A stretch of 64,000 nt of DNA. It comes from Owenia fusiformis. Lineage: Eukaryota > Annelida > Polychaeta > Sabellida > Oweniidae. The notes beneath the pieces are model-generated. The model was not told the DNA's origin. It searched no databases and saw only the letters and a list, made by a program, of their open reading frames with translations. Both the position numbers and the translations under genes were made by a program. The first letter of the stretch is position 1, and each line of letters begins with the position of its first letter. The stretch covers positions 20,175,759-20,239,758 of the forward strand of contig CAIIXF020000009.1 of assembly GCA_903813345.2 (NCBI GenBank), read 5' to 3'. This document shows positions 53,401-61,662 of this stretch, in pieces.

Positions 53401-56400
53401 ACTAGGTGCTTAGAGGGGTACGTTTCTTCAATATTTTTAACTTTTTTTTTTTTCTTTGATTGCAATGTTTTTCTCAGGGATCAAATGTTTTGCTCTAAAG
53501 AGGGATTTTTGAAAACCAGAATTGTTTATGTATTCAAACCAGTGGTTTAATTGAATATATTTCAAAAATTTGATTTAATTTCTCTCTGTACATAACTCAA
53601 ATAATACCAGGATACTTTGTGAATTCAACCAAGGAGTTTCATTGAATATACTGTATTTTAAATAATTCATTTATTTTCTATAAATAATTTTTGATTTTTG
53701 TTGTAGAGTTGAACCACAGATATTCAAAACAAAGTTTGAAGGTTGGGATGATGTCATACCTGTAGATTATACCAGGACATCGGAGTCTGTACAGCGTAGG
53801 GGAGCTGATATTAAGGTATGTTTTCAGTCAATGTAATATTGTACATACCACTGCTAGAATGACACTGAGATTTCCGTGTTATTGTGAGCTGCATTTTCAC
53901 TTATCGATAGACAAACTGTCAAATGACTAGGTCAAATCGTCAACATTGTTAAATTTTGCCAGTTGCTTTATCTGCCTTCTCAAAACTTAATGTTGTATTT
54001 TGCCAGTTGCTTTATCTGCTTTCTCAAAACTTAATGTTCTATTTTGCCAGTTGCTTTATCTGCCTTCTCAAAACTTAATGTTATATTTTGCCAGTTGCTT
54101 TATTTGCCTTCTCAAAACTTAATGTTATATTTTGCCAGTTGCTTTATCTGCCTTTTCAAAACTTAATGCATATTTTCTATATTTTGATATTCCAGAAAAT
54201 ACTTGAGCGTGACCAGATAAAGACGGACCTATCTGCATTGTTCATGCCTCGACAACCTGCCATGACTCTAGATGAAGCCGTAAGTCTGCTTGAAAACAGC
54301 ATTACTGTAAAACTACAACAAAAACAATTTCTCTAATATTCACATGGCACTTGACCATTTTATTTAATGCAATTTTTTGGTGTATCATAGTGTCTAGTCC
54401 TTGTGAAAAATTGCAGCCATCTAAAATAAAAAGTTTTAATCTTTTTTTCAATGACGTTTAAAGAACTAGTTTCAATGATTTATTTTGATTTCTAATACAA
54501 ATTATGTTATATTGCTGGTTTCAGGAATCTCTAATGTCTGAGTGGAATGAGGACCTTGATGGTATGGAGGCATTTGTCTTGGAAGGAAAGAAGTTTGTTC
54601 GTCTACCAGAAGATGAAATCGGTGAGTAGGCCTAATATTTTTTAACAGACTTTTGGTTGTAGAAATAAATTATGAAAAAATTTGCATGTGTTTATTTTCT
54701 CCAATGGATTTCTTGACAATAGTGACTGCCAATTTTATAAGAGAAATAATATCGCTGCATGATTTAGGGTTACTGTCACCAACAGTATGTTGTCAGATCT
54801 CTTCACAGATCATATGTGAGCTTATATATAAGGCAGCTTGGTTACAACTTTGGCAAAATGCTAATGGGGTTTCCGGCTTGTATACGCTGGACTAATATGT
54901 TACAAACTTGATCATTCTTACTATTGCAGGACACTTCTATAGTGAAGACTGCTATGTGTTCCTGTGTCGTTATTGGGTCCCCGTTGAACTACCTTCCGAT
55001 GCTGAGGATGAAGATGAAGACGAGGAACCCCCGGAGGATGACTTTACATGTGTCGTGTATTTCTGGCAGGGTCGGGACGCTGGTAATATGGGCTGGTTGA
55101 CATTCACATTCAGTTTGCAGAAAAAGTTTGAGTCGCTGTTTGGAGATAAATTGGAAGTTGTCCGAACACATCAGGTAAGTTTTAGGTTTTTTATTTTAAT
55201 TTTCTCAATAAGACAAGACAATGATAGCATTTTTTTATTTGAGGTTACAACACCTTTACAGTTTCATGACTGACCCCATCTAAATAAAATAAAAATTTAC
55301 AAAGTGCTTAGAAAAAAAGCACAAAACAATGAACCTTATAAATCCAGAAGTTCTGATCTTTTCCTTTGTATTTTATCTTTAACTATATGCTTCAAATAGA
55401 AATTGGAATTAATGTTTTTAGCTCATATACATGACATACAGAAATTTGCATGAGAACATATACATAATGATATGTGCGCCTGGAAATGTGAAAAGATATT
55501 TAACAGTACATTTACATACATATAATATAAACAATACAATTTGTGCATCATTAGTTTCAATATTCATCATTGCTTCAGTTATATATGTTAGGCCTGTGTG
55601 GAGTTTGGAGAAAAAATAAAATATCCCAAAAAATTATATGCCATTCAATACATTTCAGCAACAAGAGAACTTGAAATTTATGGCTCACTTTAAGAGGAAA
55701 TTCATAATCTACCAGGGAAAGAGGCAAACAGACAGAGAGGGTACAGAACTGTTCCAAATGAGATCCAATGGCACTCCTATATCAACAAGGACGTTACAAG
55801 TACCATGTACTTCAACACAATTGTGCTCTGAATTCTGGTAAATCCATTTATAGCATTGCTTTGTCCAGATTTAAATTTGGAAATAGTACACAATACATGA
55901 TATACATGATACAATACAGTAGAACCTATGTAAGTGGAACACCTTGGGACCACTAAAAAGTGTTCCACTTGTGAGGTGTTCCATTTACAGAGGTGTTCCA
56001 CTTAGCAGGTTCTACTGTATATGTCCAGTTTATTTCTGATATGTATGCCAACTTTTAACTTAATTTATCCAGTCTGTCATTAGATTTAAGTTCAGTTAAT
56101 ATATCTTTTTTATAATATTTATTTCTAAAAGGTACATTTTACAACCACATATGTTGGTGCCTTGGTGGCTTGCCTTCCAATTTTCTTATAAGAACAGAAC
56201 TTTTAATAATGACTTATTTGTATAAATGTATGTTGTGCCTATTTGTTCACAAATGAATTTTTAACAGTTAAGTACAAGCTTAGTCTAATAAACCAAAATA
56301 GACTACATGTATATTATATTATTCTTGTAGTTACATCTTGAAAGTTCCATTTGACTCTGATGACATGCCTGGTGTTGCATATGTGTGGGTGGGCAATTTG

Positions 56401-58328
56401 GCAGACTCTGAGGAAGCCAGGCTCTCTGAAGACATTGCCAATGACATGTTTGCTGAGGTAATGACACAAGGGTCCAATTGTAAAACTATAGTTTTGCCTG
56501 CGAATCATTGTTCAGATACAGAACCAATGTTAGGATCACGGAAAAATGAAAACCTTTATATTTCATATATTTTCGTATTTACAGATTATTTTTAATATAA
56601 GATTATAAAACAGTATTAAGAATAATTACTTTGAAGCTTGAATCAACAGATTACATAAGTGAGCCCTGAATAATATGTAGTAATAGATAACATTTTAAAT
56701 GAGAGTCCATTTTGTATTATACTTTCCTTACTTCCAGGAAAACTACTCCATACAAATGATTAATGAGGGGGAGGAACCTGAAAACTTCTTCTGGGTTGGC
56801 ATAGGTGGATATAAACCATATGATAAGGTGAGAGCATAGCTTATAAACTGGTTGATGATAAGTTGATAGTATACCAAACTTGGATTGATATGGTACCATT
56901 TTTATGTCACCACCATAAAGTGTGACACATTGTGTTATTTTTTGTCACTTGGTGTAAGTGTTGTTGCCAGTGTCAGTATTAGGGTTGCTTATAAATGCAG
57001 AACTTAAAGTGATTATTGATTAAAAATGAATTGGAATCAGACCACTAGAGATTGAGTGTGTCTCTTGTGCTTTAGAAATCAGATATATCTCAGAACAAAA
57101 GAAATTTGTATTTTTTCAGTAAACTGGATATGTATTCGGGGGCAAACAAATTTCAGGCAAATTCAACATTTTTCAATGTTTTGTTTTCAGGAAGCTGAAT
57201 ACATGAGATGTGCACGTTTATTCCGCTGTTCCAATGAAAAGGGTTATTTTACAGTGTCAGAAAAATGTTCAGACTTCTGCCAGGTATTATCATGTTTTAC
57301 AATTATCATGTATTGGCATTTTCATGTATTTATCATGTGTTACCCAAGTGAATATGACCATATATTGTCATTTCAGTTCAGTATTATCATTATCATGTGG
57401 TAAGGTTAGGTACAACTTGAAATGCAGAGAACATAAAATTTTAGAAGAAAACTCGAGTTGACCTGTTGAAATGTAAATGTTAGATTAGTCTATTATCAAA
57501 TTCACTATTGCACCACTCCATTCTATATATTAAAGAGACATTCCTGAAAATCTCACTTCTTGATGTGACAAACTGCAGGATTATAATTATTCTGTGTTTT
57601 GACTTTCTAGGATGATTTAGCGGATGATGATGTCATGATTCTTGACAATGGGGTAGAGGTCTTCTTATGGGTTGGTCGTAAAACAAGCGATGTAGAAATC
57701 AAACTAGCTTTCAAGAGTGCGCAGGTATGAGATACATGGATATTTCATGGAAGGTTTTGAATATAAGATGTATCCTGAGGAAAATACTTCAAAATAGGTG
57801 TATCAGTTCAAAATCCTGGTTGTATGCCGGTAATGTAGATCATGAATATGGGGTTTATCATTTAAGAAAAAATACTAAGAGTCTTATATTTCATCTTTTC
57901 CTAAAACTGGACTAAGTACATACTGAATAACTTTATCCCATTTAATTGTTTAGAATTGCCCAGCTCCATTGTTTTAATTGAATGACCATTGAAAATTTAG
58001 AATGTGGAAGTTAACACTTTTTAGTTAAAGCAGCATTAACTCAAGAGAATGAAAAACTTACTAGTATTCTAGTAATGTTACTTTAGAAACAATTGCTCTT
58101 TGAATTTCCCTTTTTCATTATCAATAGTGAGACCTGCATAAAGCGAGTGGTAACTGATTGGGTTTATATGAACATATCTTTCACTTATTCCAGGTTTACA
58201 TCCAACACTTGAGGAATAAACAACCAGATAAACCTAGGAAACTATTACTATCTCTGAAATATAGAGAAAACAGACGATTTGTTAAATGCTTCCATGGCTG
58301 GGGAAAGCATAGGGAAGCAATGGAGTAG
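26445..58328 (+). CDS. FLII: FLII: flightless-1, LRR and gelsolin-repeat actin-remodelling protein (32 exons, complete)
   Basis: Exons: 26445-26507, 29397-29507, 29732-29884, 30246-30331, 30826-30987, 31478-31581, 38395-38511, 38871-38929, 39296-39453, 42182-42266, 43991-44150, 44473-44567, 44783-44850, 48957-49090, 50370-50482, 50812-50997, 51199-51258, 51578-51693, 52139-52265, 52426-52510, 52995-53082, 53304-53417, 53707-53815, 54196-54279, 54525-54621, 54930-55174, 55659-55837, 56331-56457, 56738-56827, 57191-57283, 57611-57724, 58194-58328. All phases join and give 3717 nt, 1238 residues (human 1269). Residues 1 to about 420 are leucine-rich repeats beginning [16 protein letters not shown] basic/acidic linker ([17 protein letters not shown]) follows, then six gelsolin-like segments ([41 protein letters not shown]-like blocks). 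An acidic insert at about 990 ([14 protein letters not shown]) is shorter than in vertebrates. Known roles: actin binding and nuclear-receptor coactivation. Two genes are nested antisense in introns 6 and 9. Confidence 0.97.
26660..27233. mobile_element. Mariner/Tc1-like element, copy 1 (intact ends) in FLII intron 1
   Basis: Bounded by TA-CAGTGGGG (26658-26667) and CCCCCACTG-TA (27225-27235). The right end read inverted is CAGTGGGGGACAAAAATAAA, close to the ends of the element at 61032-61268. Inside is an inverted pair around CCCAGAATGCAACAT / ATGTTGCATTCTGGG. A second copy follows directly. Confidence 0.7.
27236..27274. repeat. 39-bp copy of PAQR3 exon 1 in FLII intron 1
   Basis: 37 of 39 bases match the plus strand of PAQR3 exon 1 at 23529-23567 (it begins AATCTCTACAT and ends CCAGCCTGGATT). 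It sits exactly between the right end of one mariner-like element and a second copy that lacks its left end. Confidence 0.85.
27275..27807. mobile_element. Mariner/Tc1-like element, copy 2 (left end missing)
   Basis: Repeats 26674-27233 at an offset of about 601 bp with scattered substitutions, and ends at GTCCACACTG-TA near 27807. The left terminal repeat is absent and replaced by the PAQR3-derived 39 bp. Confidence 0.75.
28171..28812. mobile_element. Large foldback element with ~250-275-bp arms in FLII intron 1
   Basis: The left arm 28171-28447 and the right arm 28560-28812 are inverted copies. Shared blocks include TAACAGGAAATGA, CAGAGTTCTGTTTTGACCTC, GAACAGAATCTTTTGAATTT and CTCTAAATGATACAAT. 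The spacer is about 110 bp. In the FLII pre-mRNA this would form a long double-stranded hairpin. Confidence 0.8.
32370..33440. repeat. ~91-bp satellite made of three ~30-bp monomers (FLII intron 6)
   Basis: Repeated blocks such as ACTGAAAACAGCATTTTTAG recur near 32506, 33182, 33274 and 33364, giving a higher-order period of 90-92 bp. Each unit holds three related monomers built on CTACTGAAAACAGCAGTTTT. A hAT-type insertion (32560-33135) splits the array. Confidence 0.85.
32560..33135. mobile_element. 576-bp non-autonomous hAT element with perfect TIRs and 8-bp TSD
   Basis: TAGAGCTGGCATC (32560-32572) is inverted exactly at 33123-33135. GTTTTTAG is present directly outside both ends (32552-32559 and 33136-33143). 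An 8-bp duplication and TAGAGCTGG-type ends are hallmarks of hAT transposons. The interior has TCGA-rich motifs (GTCGAC, CTCGAGATTTA) and no transposase; open frames up to 80 codons there are not genes. Confidence 0.9.
33560..33565 (-). terminator. Polyadenylation signal of the nested EGF-like gene
   Basis: AATAAA on the minus strand, about 215 bases past the stop codon at 33780. It is the first canonical signal I see downstream. Confidence 0.45.
33780..35975 (-). CDS. Small secreted EGF-like peptide, nested antisense in FLII intron 6
   Basis: Three minus-strand exons join in frame: 35975-35973 (the ATG alone, followed directly by GTGAGT), 34434-34296 and 34024-33780. They give about 128 residues. 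Residues 1 to about 22 are a signal peptide ([20 protein letters not shown]). A short Ser/Asn-rich stretch ends in TAKYR. One EGF-like domain follows (residues 51-82) with six Cys spaced C-x4-C-x5-C-x8-C-x1-C-x8-C, including CQNNGIC and [12 protein letters not shown]. The C-terminal tail of 46 residues ends in the amphipathic-looking [15 protein letters not shown]-glycosylation sequons NRT, NFT and NNT are present. There is no membrane anchor, so a diffusible ligand or matrix peptide is likely. No ATG precedes the start in the predicted 5' UTR. The gene lies in one FLII intron with its own TATA box. I recognise no named family; function is unknown. Confidence 0.75.
34504..34717. mobile_element. 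GC-rich MITE with TACACA(T/G)GCAAATT ends
   Basis: The left end TACACATGCAAATTACATTG and the right end, read inverted as TACACAGGCAAATTGCAT, pair imperfectly; further inward GTAC-containing motifs (CGTACGAGCTTGTACGAGG) also pair. 214 bp, clearly richer in CpG than its surroundings. It lies just upstream of exon 2 of the EGF-like gene. Confidence 0.65.
35265..35635 (+). mobile_element. CpG-rich insertion with promoter-like motifs and 9-bp flanking repeat
   Basis: GACACAGAT is found on both sides (35256-35264 and 35636-35644). The ends are TACCCT and AGGGTA (inverted). Inside on the plus strand: CCAATCA (35400-35406), the CRE TGACGTCA (35484-35491), TATAAA (35505-35510), and GATTGGCGCG followed by GTGAGT, a donor-like site at about 35553. 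A hairpin CGTCGG / CCGACG lies near the expected transcription start. No open reading frame of note. A Mutator-like duplication length or a solo-LTR-like promoter are both possible. Confidence 0.5.
36083..36210 (-). promoter_or_regulatory. Promoter of the nested EGF-like gene: TATA box and IRF/ISRE-type element
   Basis: On the minus strand TATATAAG (36090-36083) lies about 108 bases upstream of the start codon, placing transcription start near 36060. GAAACTGAAACTGAAAC (plus strand 36194-36210) is a triple GAAANN repeat that fits the consensus for interferon regulatory factors, roughly 135-150 bp upstream of the predicted start. The pairing of a strong TATA box with this element suggests inducible expression; that is inference. 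Confidence 0.5.
36604..36628. repeat. GTCA microsatellite
   Basis: About five tandem CAGT/GTCA units in FLII intron 6. Confidence 0.85.
36820..37025. mobile_element. Degraded pogo/Tigger-like MITE, copy 2
   Basis: The right end read inverted, AAAACCTGTCTAAAGTGAAC, resembles the family end CAGTGAAACCTGTAAAGTGG. Internal GTGAACACCT and TTGAACACCTC motifs are variants of the family's GTGGAACACCT. The left end is too eroded to place exactly. Confidence 0.45.
39073..39163. mobile_element. 91-bp hairpin MITE in FLII intron 8
   Basis: AGCCTTGCCCAAGTC (39073-39087) is inverted exactly at 39149-39163, and inner arms TACTTATCT..CTTGA / TCAAG..ATAAGTA continue the pairing. Almost the whole element is one hairpin. 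Confidence 0.75.
39665..39670 (-). terminator. Polyadenylation signal of the nested sulfatase gene
   Basis: AATAAA on the minus strand, about 47 bases after the stop codon at 39717. Confidence 0.55.
39717..41258 (-). CDS. Iduronate-2-sulfatase-like lysosomal enzyme, intronless, nested antisense in FLII intron 9
   Basis: A single uninterrupted frame of 513 residues (human IDS is 550). Residues 1-20 are a signal peptide ([20 protein letters not shown]). The sulfatase metal-binding pair D30-D31 is in [10 protein letters not shown]. The signature C77-G-P-S-R81 has the Cys that is turned into formylglycine, followed by [63 protein letters not shown] and [17 protein letters not shown] match IDS blocks in order. 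The family removes 2-O-sulfate from iduronic acid in heparan and dermatan sulfate in lysosomes; substrate here is inferred. All visible catalytic residues are intact, with a polyA signal just downstream, so it is probably functional. The human IDS gene has several introns and this copy has none, which points to a retrocopy. It lies within a single FLII intron, opposite strand. It could be one of several paralogs, so no symbol is assigned. Confidence 0.93.
   Translation of the reverse strand: MRQLTYIFLTLVICVLSCESRKNVLFIVSDDLRPEIAAMYDKGNPYQMHDKMYTPHLDAFAERSAVFRKAYVQQAICGPSRASFMTGRRPDTTHVYNLDDYFRTVGGDFTTIPQYFKQQGYRTLGMGKIFHGGSASGGNYDKVSWSDDEEFFTSPSDKKYWRKRFKMRSWAVVNKTMEEEHPLGDQEITDHAIKSLRRLAPTAKLGLENFFMAVGFRLPHLPFVFPGRFLKYYPKETMKMPSNPYAPKDMPEYAWHGNGEIRNGYADITLRGFSKEPNTKWPEYLVKNLRRAYYASVSYVDSLFGKIMAELDRLGLRDDTIVMFGSDHGYELYEHSAWCKHTNFEIATRTPLMIRAPGVTDKGVMSDHLVEYTDVYSTLVELAGLPALPTCPKDSSKVKACTEGTSLVPVMKNPNLPGKQSVFMQYPRNRGPRIGTIMGYSMRTERYRYTEWVKFNGKPDFTPNWFLLFASELYDHYVDPDENVNRAGVQAYASVKAQLSKTLHAGWRAQLPS
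45556..45660 (+). mobile_element. Short copy of the GTGGTGACAT element family
   Basis: Begins TGTCACCAACAGAACGG, includes CATCTGTAACAAATGG, and ends GTGGTGACATTTTGCTGTCT. It shares left and right motifs with the large element at 46347 but lacks the array. Located in FLII intron 13. Confidence 0.5.
46347..48425 (+). mobile_element. Pearl-like element with central tandem array (FLII intron 13)
   Basis: The left end is a short hairpin TGTCACCAC / GTGGTGACA (46347-46369) followed by ATTGTTATGGTCTCC and a GC-rich GGCGTCCGGCG block. The right end is GGTGGTGACATTTTGTCATG then TTAATGCCTTG. Between them is a tandem array (46590-48340). The same ends recur in short copies at 9563, 45556, 51767 and 56905. 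The layout (short conserved ends, central minisatellite, no coding capacity) resembles pearl / Helentron-associated non-autonomous elements of bivalves; that classification is inference. Confidence 0.75.
46590..48340. repeat. Tandem array of ~115-168-bp units with nuclear-receptor-type half-sites
   Basis: About 13 units, counted by the recurring ACTTGCTTCAAATTGACT (near 46600, 46768, 46906, 47058, 47181, 47318, 47466, 47584, 47721, 47836, 47976, 48117, 48253). Unit length varies because an internal AAATCTGACTTTAGATTT block and AAAAAGGTC blocks are gained or lost. Most units carry TGACCTTCAATGACCTTC facing TCAAGGTCA. Open frames of 60-96 codons read across several units are repeat translated by chance. 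Confidence 0.92.
49225..49870. repeat. Possible inverted-repeat element in FLII intron 14
   Basis: GGAGATTTCCCGAAG near 49246 and GGGAAATCTCC near 49841 are inverted relatives, and GCCCAGCCCC-type motifs occur near 49229, 49469 and 49857. Arms are short and imperfect, so the boundaries are uncertain. Confidence 0.3.
51767..51890 (+). mobile_element. Short copy of the GTGGTGACAT element family
   Basis: Begins AAGTGGTGACCTATTGTTGT and AGTCTCC, has GGCAGTTGGCGTCTGTAAC in the middle as in the large element's left flank, and ends GGACATTTTGCATGTAATGC. In FLII intron 18. Confidence 0.55.
53954..54172. repeat. 44-bp minisatellite, five copies, in FLII intron 23
   Basis: TTTTGCCAGTTGCTTTATCT recurs at a strict 44-bp step (GCCAGTTGC at 53958, 54002, 54046, 54090 and 54134). 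It ends about 24 bp before the acceptor of exon 24 at 54196. Confidence 0.95.
55917..56017. mobile_element. pogo/Tigger-like MITE, copy 3 (best preserved)
   Basis: TA duplication at 55915-55916 and 56018-56019. The left end CAGTAGAACCTATGTAAGTG and the right end read inverted CAGTAGAACCTGCTAAGTGG; inside are GTGTTCCACTT repeats. 101 bp, nearly all inverted repeat. Confidence 0.8.
56904..56965 (+). mobile_element. Left-end fragment of the GTGGTGACAT element family
   Basis: TGTCACCACCATAAAGTGTG and ACACATTGTGTT match the left hairpin of the large element; no right end is seen. Confidence 0.45.
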
Positions 58329-58894
58329 TGCATTAGTGGCACCAATTAGAGATGATTTAGTAATGGTTGGAAGATACAATGTGGCTTCTATGAAAAACAT
58401 CCATCAACAGCAGGACCTCAACTAAGGATACCCCTGAACTTGATTTGGAAGACATTCTGGTCATGACATGCATGAGCAGATCTGGAAATAAACAAAATGG
58501 AGCCAAAAAGTTGTTCTGAAAGTCCCCTTTCCAAGATTTGAGGACCATATTTCTAAAGAATTTTCACAAGGATATTTTTGGGCCTCGAGTGGGCCCAGGT
58601 TTGCCAATACTGAATATATCAACAGTACACACTAGGAAAAAATTCTGATGATTTTATAAGACAGTTGAAAGCGTTAGTTATATGAGATATATGTGTGCTC
58701 TGATATCTGAGGTTTGAAGTGTGAAGTCTTTAGCAACTGCTATATCTAGTATCTGAGTTGCTTATTTGTGCAATATTTCAATTTGGGGAAATCCATCATA
58801 ATTAATTGAGTTTTCCTTGTGTTTGTCTTTTTTGCTTCATTATTCCCTATCAAGTCAGTTTTAGATTGAGTTTATTCCTGCATATATGAACAAC

Positions 58895-58900
58895 AATAAA
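58895..58900 (+). terminator. FLII polyadenylation signal
   Basis: AATAAA 567 bases after the FLII stop codon; the sequence between is an unremarkable 3' UTR with no other canonical signal noted. Confidence 0.65.
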
Positions 58901-60066
58901 ACACGGGACTGTTTGTTATTGACTTTTTTTATTTAATTATGTATTTTACACATGGCCATGGTGAACCTATATAGACCATAATGTATATGCTTACATGCAA
59001 ATAACTGACTAAATGTAAACTATGTACAGACATTTATAAACATGAACAAATTTTCAATAAATCTAAATTATAACAAAATGATATGCATCATTATGTTATG
59101 TGTTGAGGATTATCACATAATTAATAACTTGCTACTTAAAGCACAAAGTGTACATAAATAAAGATTAATAGTATAAGGTACATACAATCTCACAGAACAC
59201 TGCATTTAAAATATTAATTTATAAAATACAAAAGTAAACCGACTGAAAATGACATAATTGCAAAGTATAATGTGGATCCCAAATAGATACGTTATTTTAT
59301 CGAAAGTCATTTCTTTATCCTGCTTGTGAAATATTCAGTGTTTTTATCCAGTCCCTCAAGTTCAAAATTAACACAATTTAGGAAGTATCCCGTTGTTTAA
59401 ACTTCCATTGGTTCTGAAAGAATCAAATGTCCAAATAGCTCAGGCTGACTATGAGGAAAATGTTATGATAGTCACATTTTAAGATGCAAAACAAAGTGGA
59501 AAAGGGTGGATTCAATTTTAAATAAAGCAAGCATATGACATAGTAGCATTCTAAATTGTATAGAAATGCAAGAAAATCAATCAATATATTAAAATTTGGA
59601 GAGAAAGAGTGAATAAAATGACCATTGACAAGTCCATCCTGACTGTTTCCTCATGGGTTTTGTTAAGGATATCTATAATGTATCATCAATATTCTTCATG
59701 GAGGAAAGCAGTGCGAACATAGACAATACTCCAGATGTAAGCTCATCTCCACAACAGCTATATGACATTGAGGTAGAACACACAAAGTCTGGATGGATTA
59801 TACATAATGACGTAATCTTTGCCTCTTTTTAAATCCAAAAGGTCCGAAAGTATAGAAATGTTGCAAAGATACAGCACCTGGAAATAAAATAAAAGCATTT
59901 AAATATAAGAAGACAAATATGGATAATTGAAGAGATATGCGATTGATGCTAGTATTGAACATAAGACAAATATCATATCAGATCTATATGAACATGTCAT
60001 ACACTCCTCTTCATAAGTTTGGAAACCCAAATAAGATTTTATCATATCAGATATACATACATACAT

Positions 60067-60658
60067 TTATCCTATGCCAAGTAGAGTTTTAGGGAGATAA
60101 GTTGGTAAGATATATACCGTATCCTGATTTTGAGGTTTCCATATCCAGAACCTCCATATCTCCCGCCATATCTCCCGCTTCGGTGCATATCTTCCCGCTT
60201 CCGGTAATTTCACTTCACATTTTTTTTTAAAAAAATTTAAAAATCTTTTATCAACATTTAAAAAAAAAAAAAATTCAAATTTTTTTCAACTTTTTTTCAA
60301 ATTCTATTTTTTAATTTTACTTTTTTTACATTTTTTGAAAATCTCGCAAACTTTAAGACCAAGAAAACGCATCCCTTAAGTATGTTTTGGAATTTTGGAT
60401 CTTTATAAGGTATGATGTACCTAGAACCTCAGTAGGTATGAAATACATCTGCTATGCACGGTCGGTTTTGGATGCATTTATCTTTTTGTTACATTGTTAA
60501 ACAAGACTTTTGTATTTCAAAAAGTTATCAATGTATTTAAAATTTAAAAGTGGAAATGCAATAAAATGACTTTGCATGTGAATGATTTGTTTATTTTTAC
60601 ACCTTGTACTATTGAAATGGCCATATGCCCCTGAAAACTCTACTTGGTATAGGATAAA
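60067..60658. mobile_element. Element with ~30-bp inverted ends and homopolymer-rich core
   Basis: TTATCCTATGCCAAGTAGAG onward (60067-60096) is inverted at 60628-60658 with about 3 mismatches. The core has long A and T runs (60220-60330). Just inside and outside are CATATCTCCC motifs in both orientations (near 60160 and 60765). Confidence 0.55.
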
Positions 60659-61031
60659 GCAGTTATGTACGGTCGGTTTGGATATTTGGTTCATCCCTCG
60701 TGAGATATGCACATCTACCTTCGGTCCCTACGGTCCCTCAGGTAGATATGCATATCTCCCTCTGGATAAACCCCATATCCAAAACCTCCCAGTACATAAC
60801 CCTTATGTAAGTCCTATACTCCCCTTCATATTTGAAAACACAAATTATACTAAATAAGATGTTCATCACATCAGATAGGCAAGCACCTTCATAAGTGTGG
60901 AAACCGAAATTTGATTTTATCATATCAGATCGATCTACATATACATGTCATACACTGCTCTTCATAAGTTTGGAAACCCAAATAAGATTTTATCATATCA
61001 GACGTGAGACAGCAACCCGAGGTGGCATATA

Positions 61032-61268
61032 CAGTTGGGGACAAAAATAAATGACAGGTCGATTTTCGATCACCATTTCCTAATTATGGTGGCCTGAAAG
61101 CCCATAATTTCCAATATTGTCTAGATATATATCCCTTAAAATTTGTATATTTTACATTTTGTATAATCTCATCCACTGATGTATGGCCTCTTGTAAATTC
61201 TCTTATTTTTAACATGGGAAATCCTCACTTCAGCAAATCCACCTGTCATTTATTTATGTCCCCAACTG
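61032..61268. mobile_element. 237-bp mariner-like MITE with 28-bp TIRs and TA duplication
   Basis: The left end CAGTTGGGGACAAAAATAAA onward (61032-61059) and the right end (61241-61268) are inverted with 27 of 28 matches, flanked by TA on both sides. The ends are close to those of the element at 26660-27233. Confidence 0.88.
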
Positions 61269-61380
61269 TAATAACAGACTCGCCGTGAACTGTTTACTGC
61301 GGAATTGGTCACAAGAATTTACTCACAATAACAAATATTTATGATAACATCAACAATTGTAGTGTTCTTGTATATGGACA

Positions 61381-61662
61381 TTAGTCGTCATCATCATCGT
61401 CACTTGGAACAAATAGTTCATTTTCTTCAAGAAATTCAGCACCCTCCTTTCCAATGGTTCCTCCCATGTAAATAAATGGAAAGGCAACTAGAACCACTTT
61501 TCCGAGCCCAAATCGAGTAATTTCAGGTTTGTTCAGTATTGCTCCCGTTTCTGTGAATACTGCCATACATCTTCTAGGAATTTGAGTTGCGTTGGAGACT
61601 TTCGGGGTATTATTTGAACGCCAAATAGATCGCAAAAACAATCCGGAAATTTTTGTTGCCAT
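61381..61662 (-). CDS. SMDT1: SMDT1/EMRE: essential regulator of the mitochondrial calcium uniporter
   Basis: An intronless 93-residue frame from ATG 61662, which has a good context (GAAAATGGC); the frame is open for 13 further codons upstream. Residues 1 to about 35 are a basic, Ser-rich mitochondrial targeting region (MATKISGLFLRSIWRSNN). The block TGAILNKP precedes one membrane segment (LGKVVLVAFPFIYMGGTIG), followed by AEFLEENELFVPSDDDDDD. The acidic tail of six Asp is the family hallmark and matches human EMRE, where it lies in the intermembrane space and contacts MICU1. EMRE links MICU1/2 to the MCU pore in the inner membrane. It is divergent with BLOC1S2, 235 bp between start codons. 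Confidence 0.94.
   Translation of the reverse strand: MATKISGLFLRSIWRSNNTPKVSNATQIPRRCMAVFTETGAILNKPEITRFGLGKVVLVAFPFIYMGGTIGKEGAEFLEENELFVPSDDDDDD

Larger units (their letters stand above)
58901..61380. other. Convergent intergenic region between FLII and SMDT1
   Basis: No coding exon seen. Contents: AT-rich sequence, an interrupted direct repeat of about 80 bp (59968-60050 and 60916-61002, with a weaker copy near 60800-60900), a long-inverted-repeat element (60067-60658) and a mariner-like MITE (61032-61268). Confidence 0.55.
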
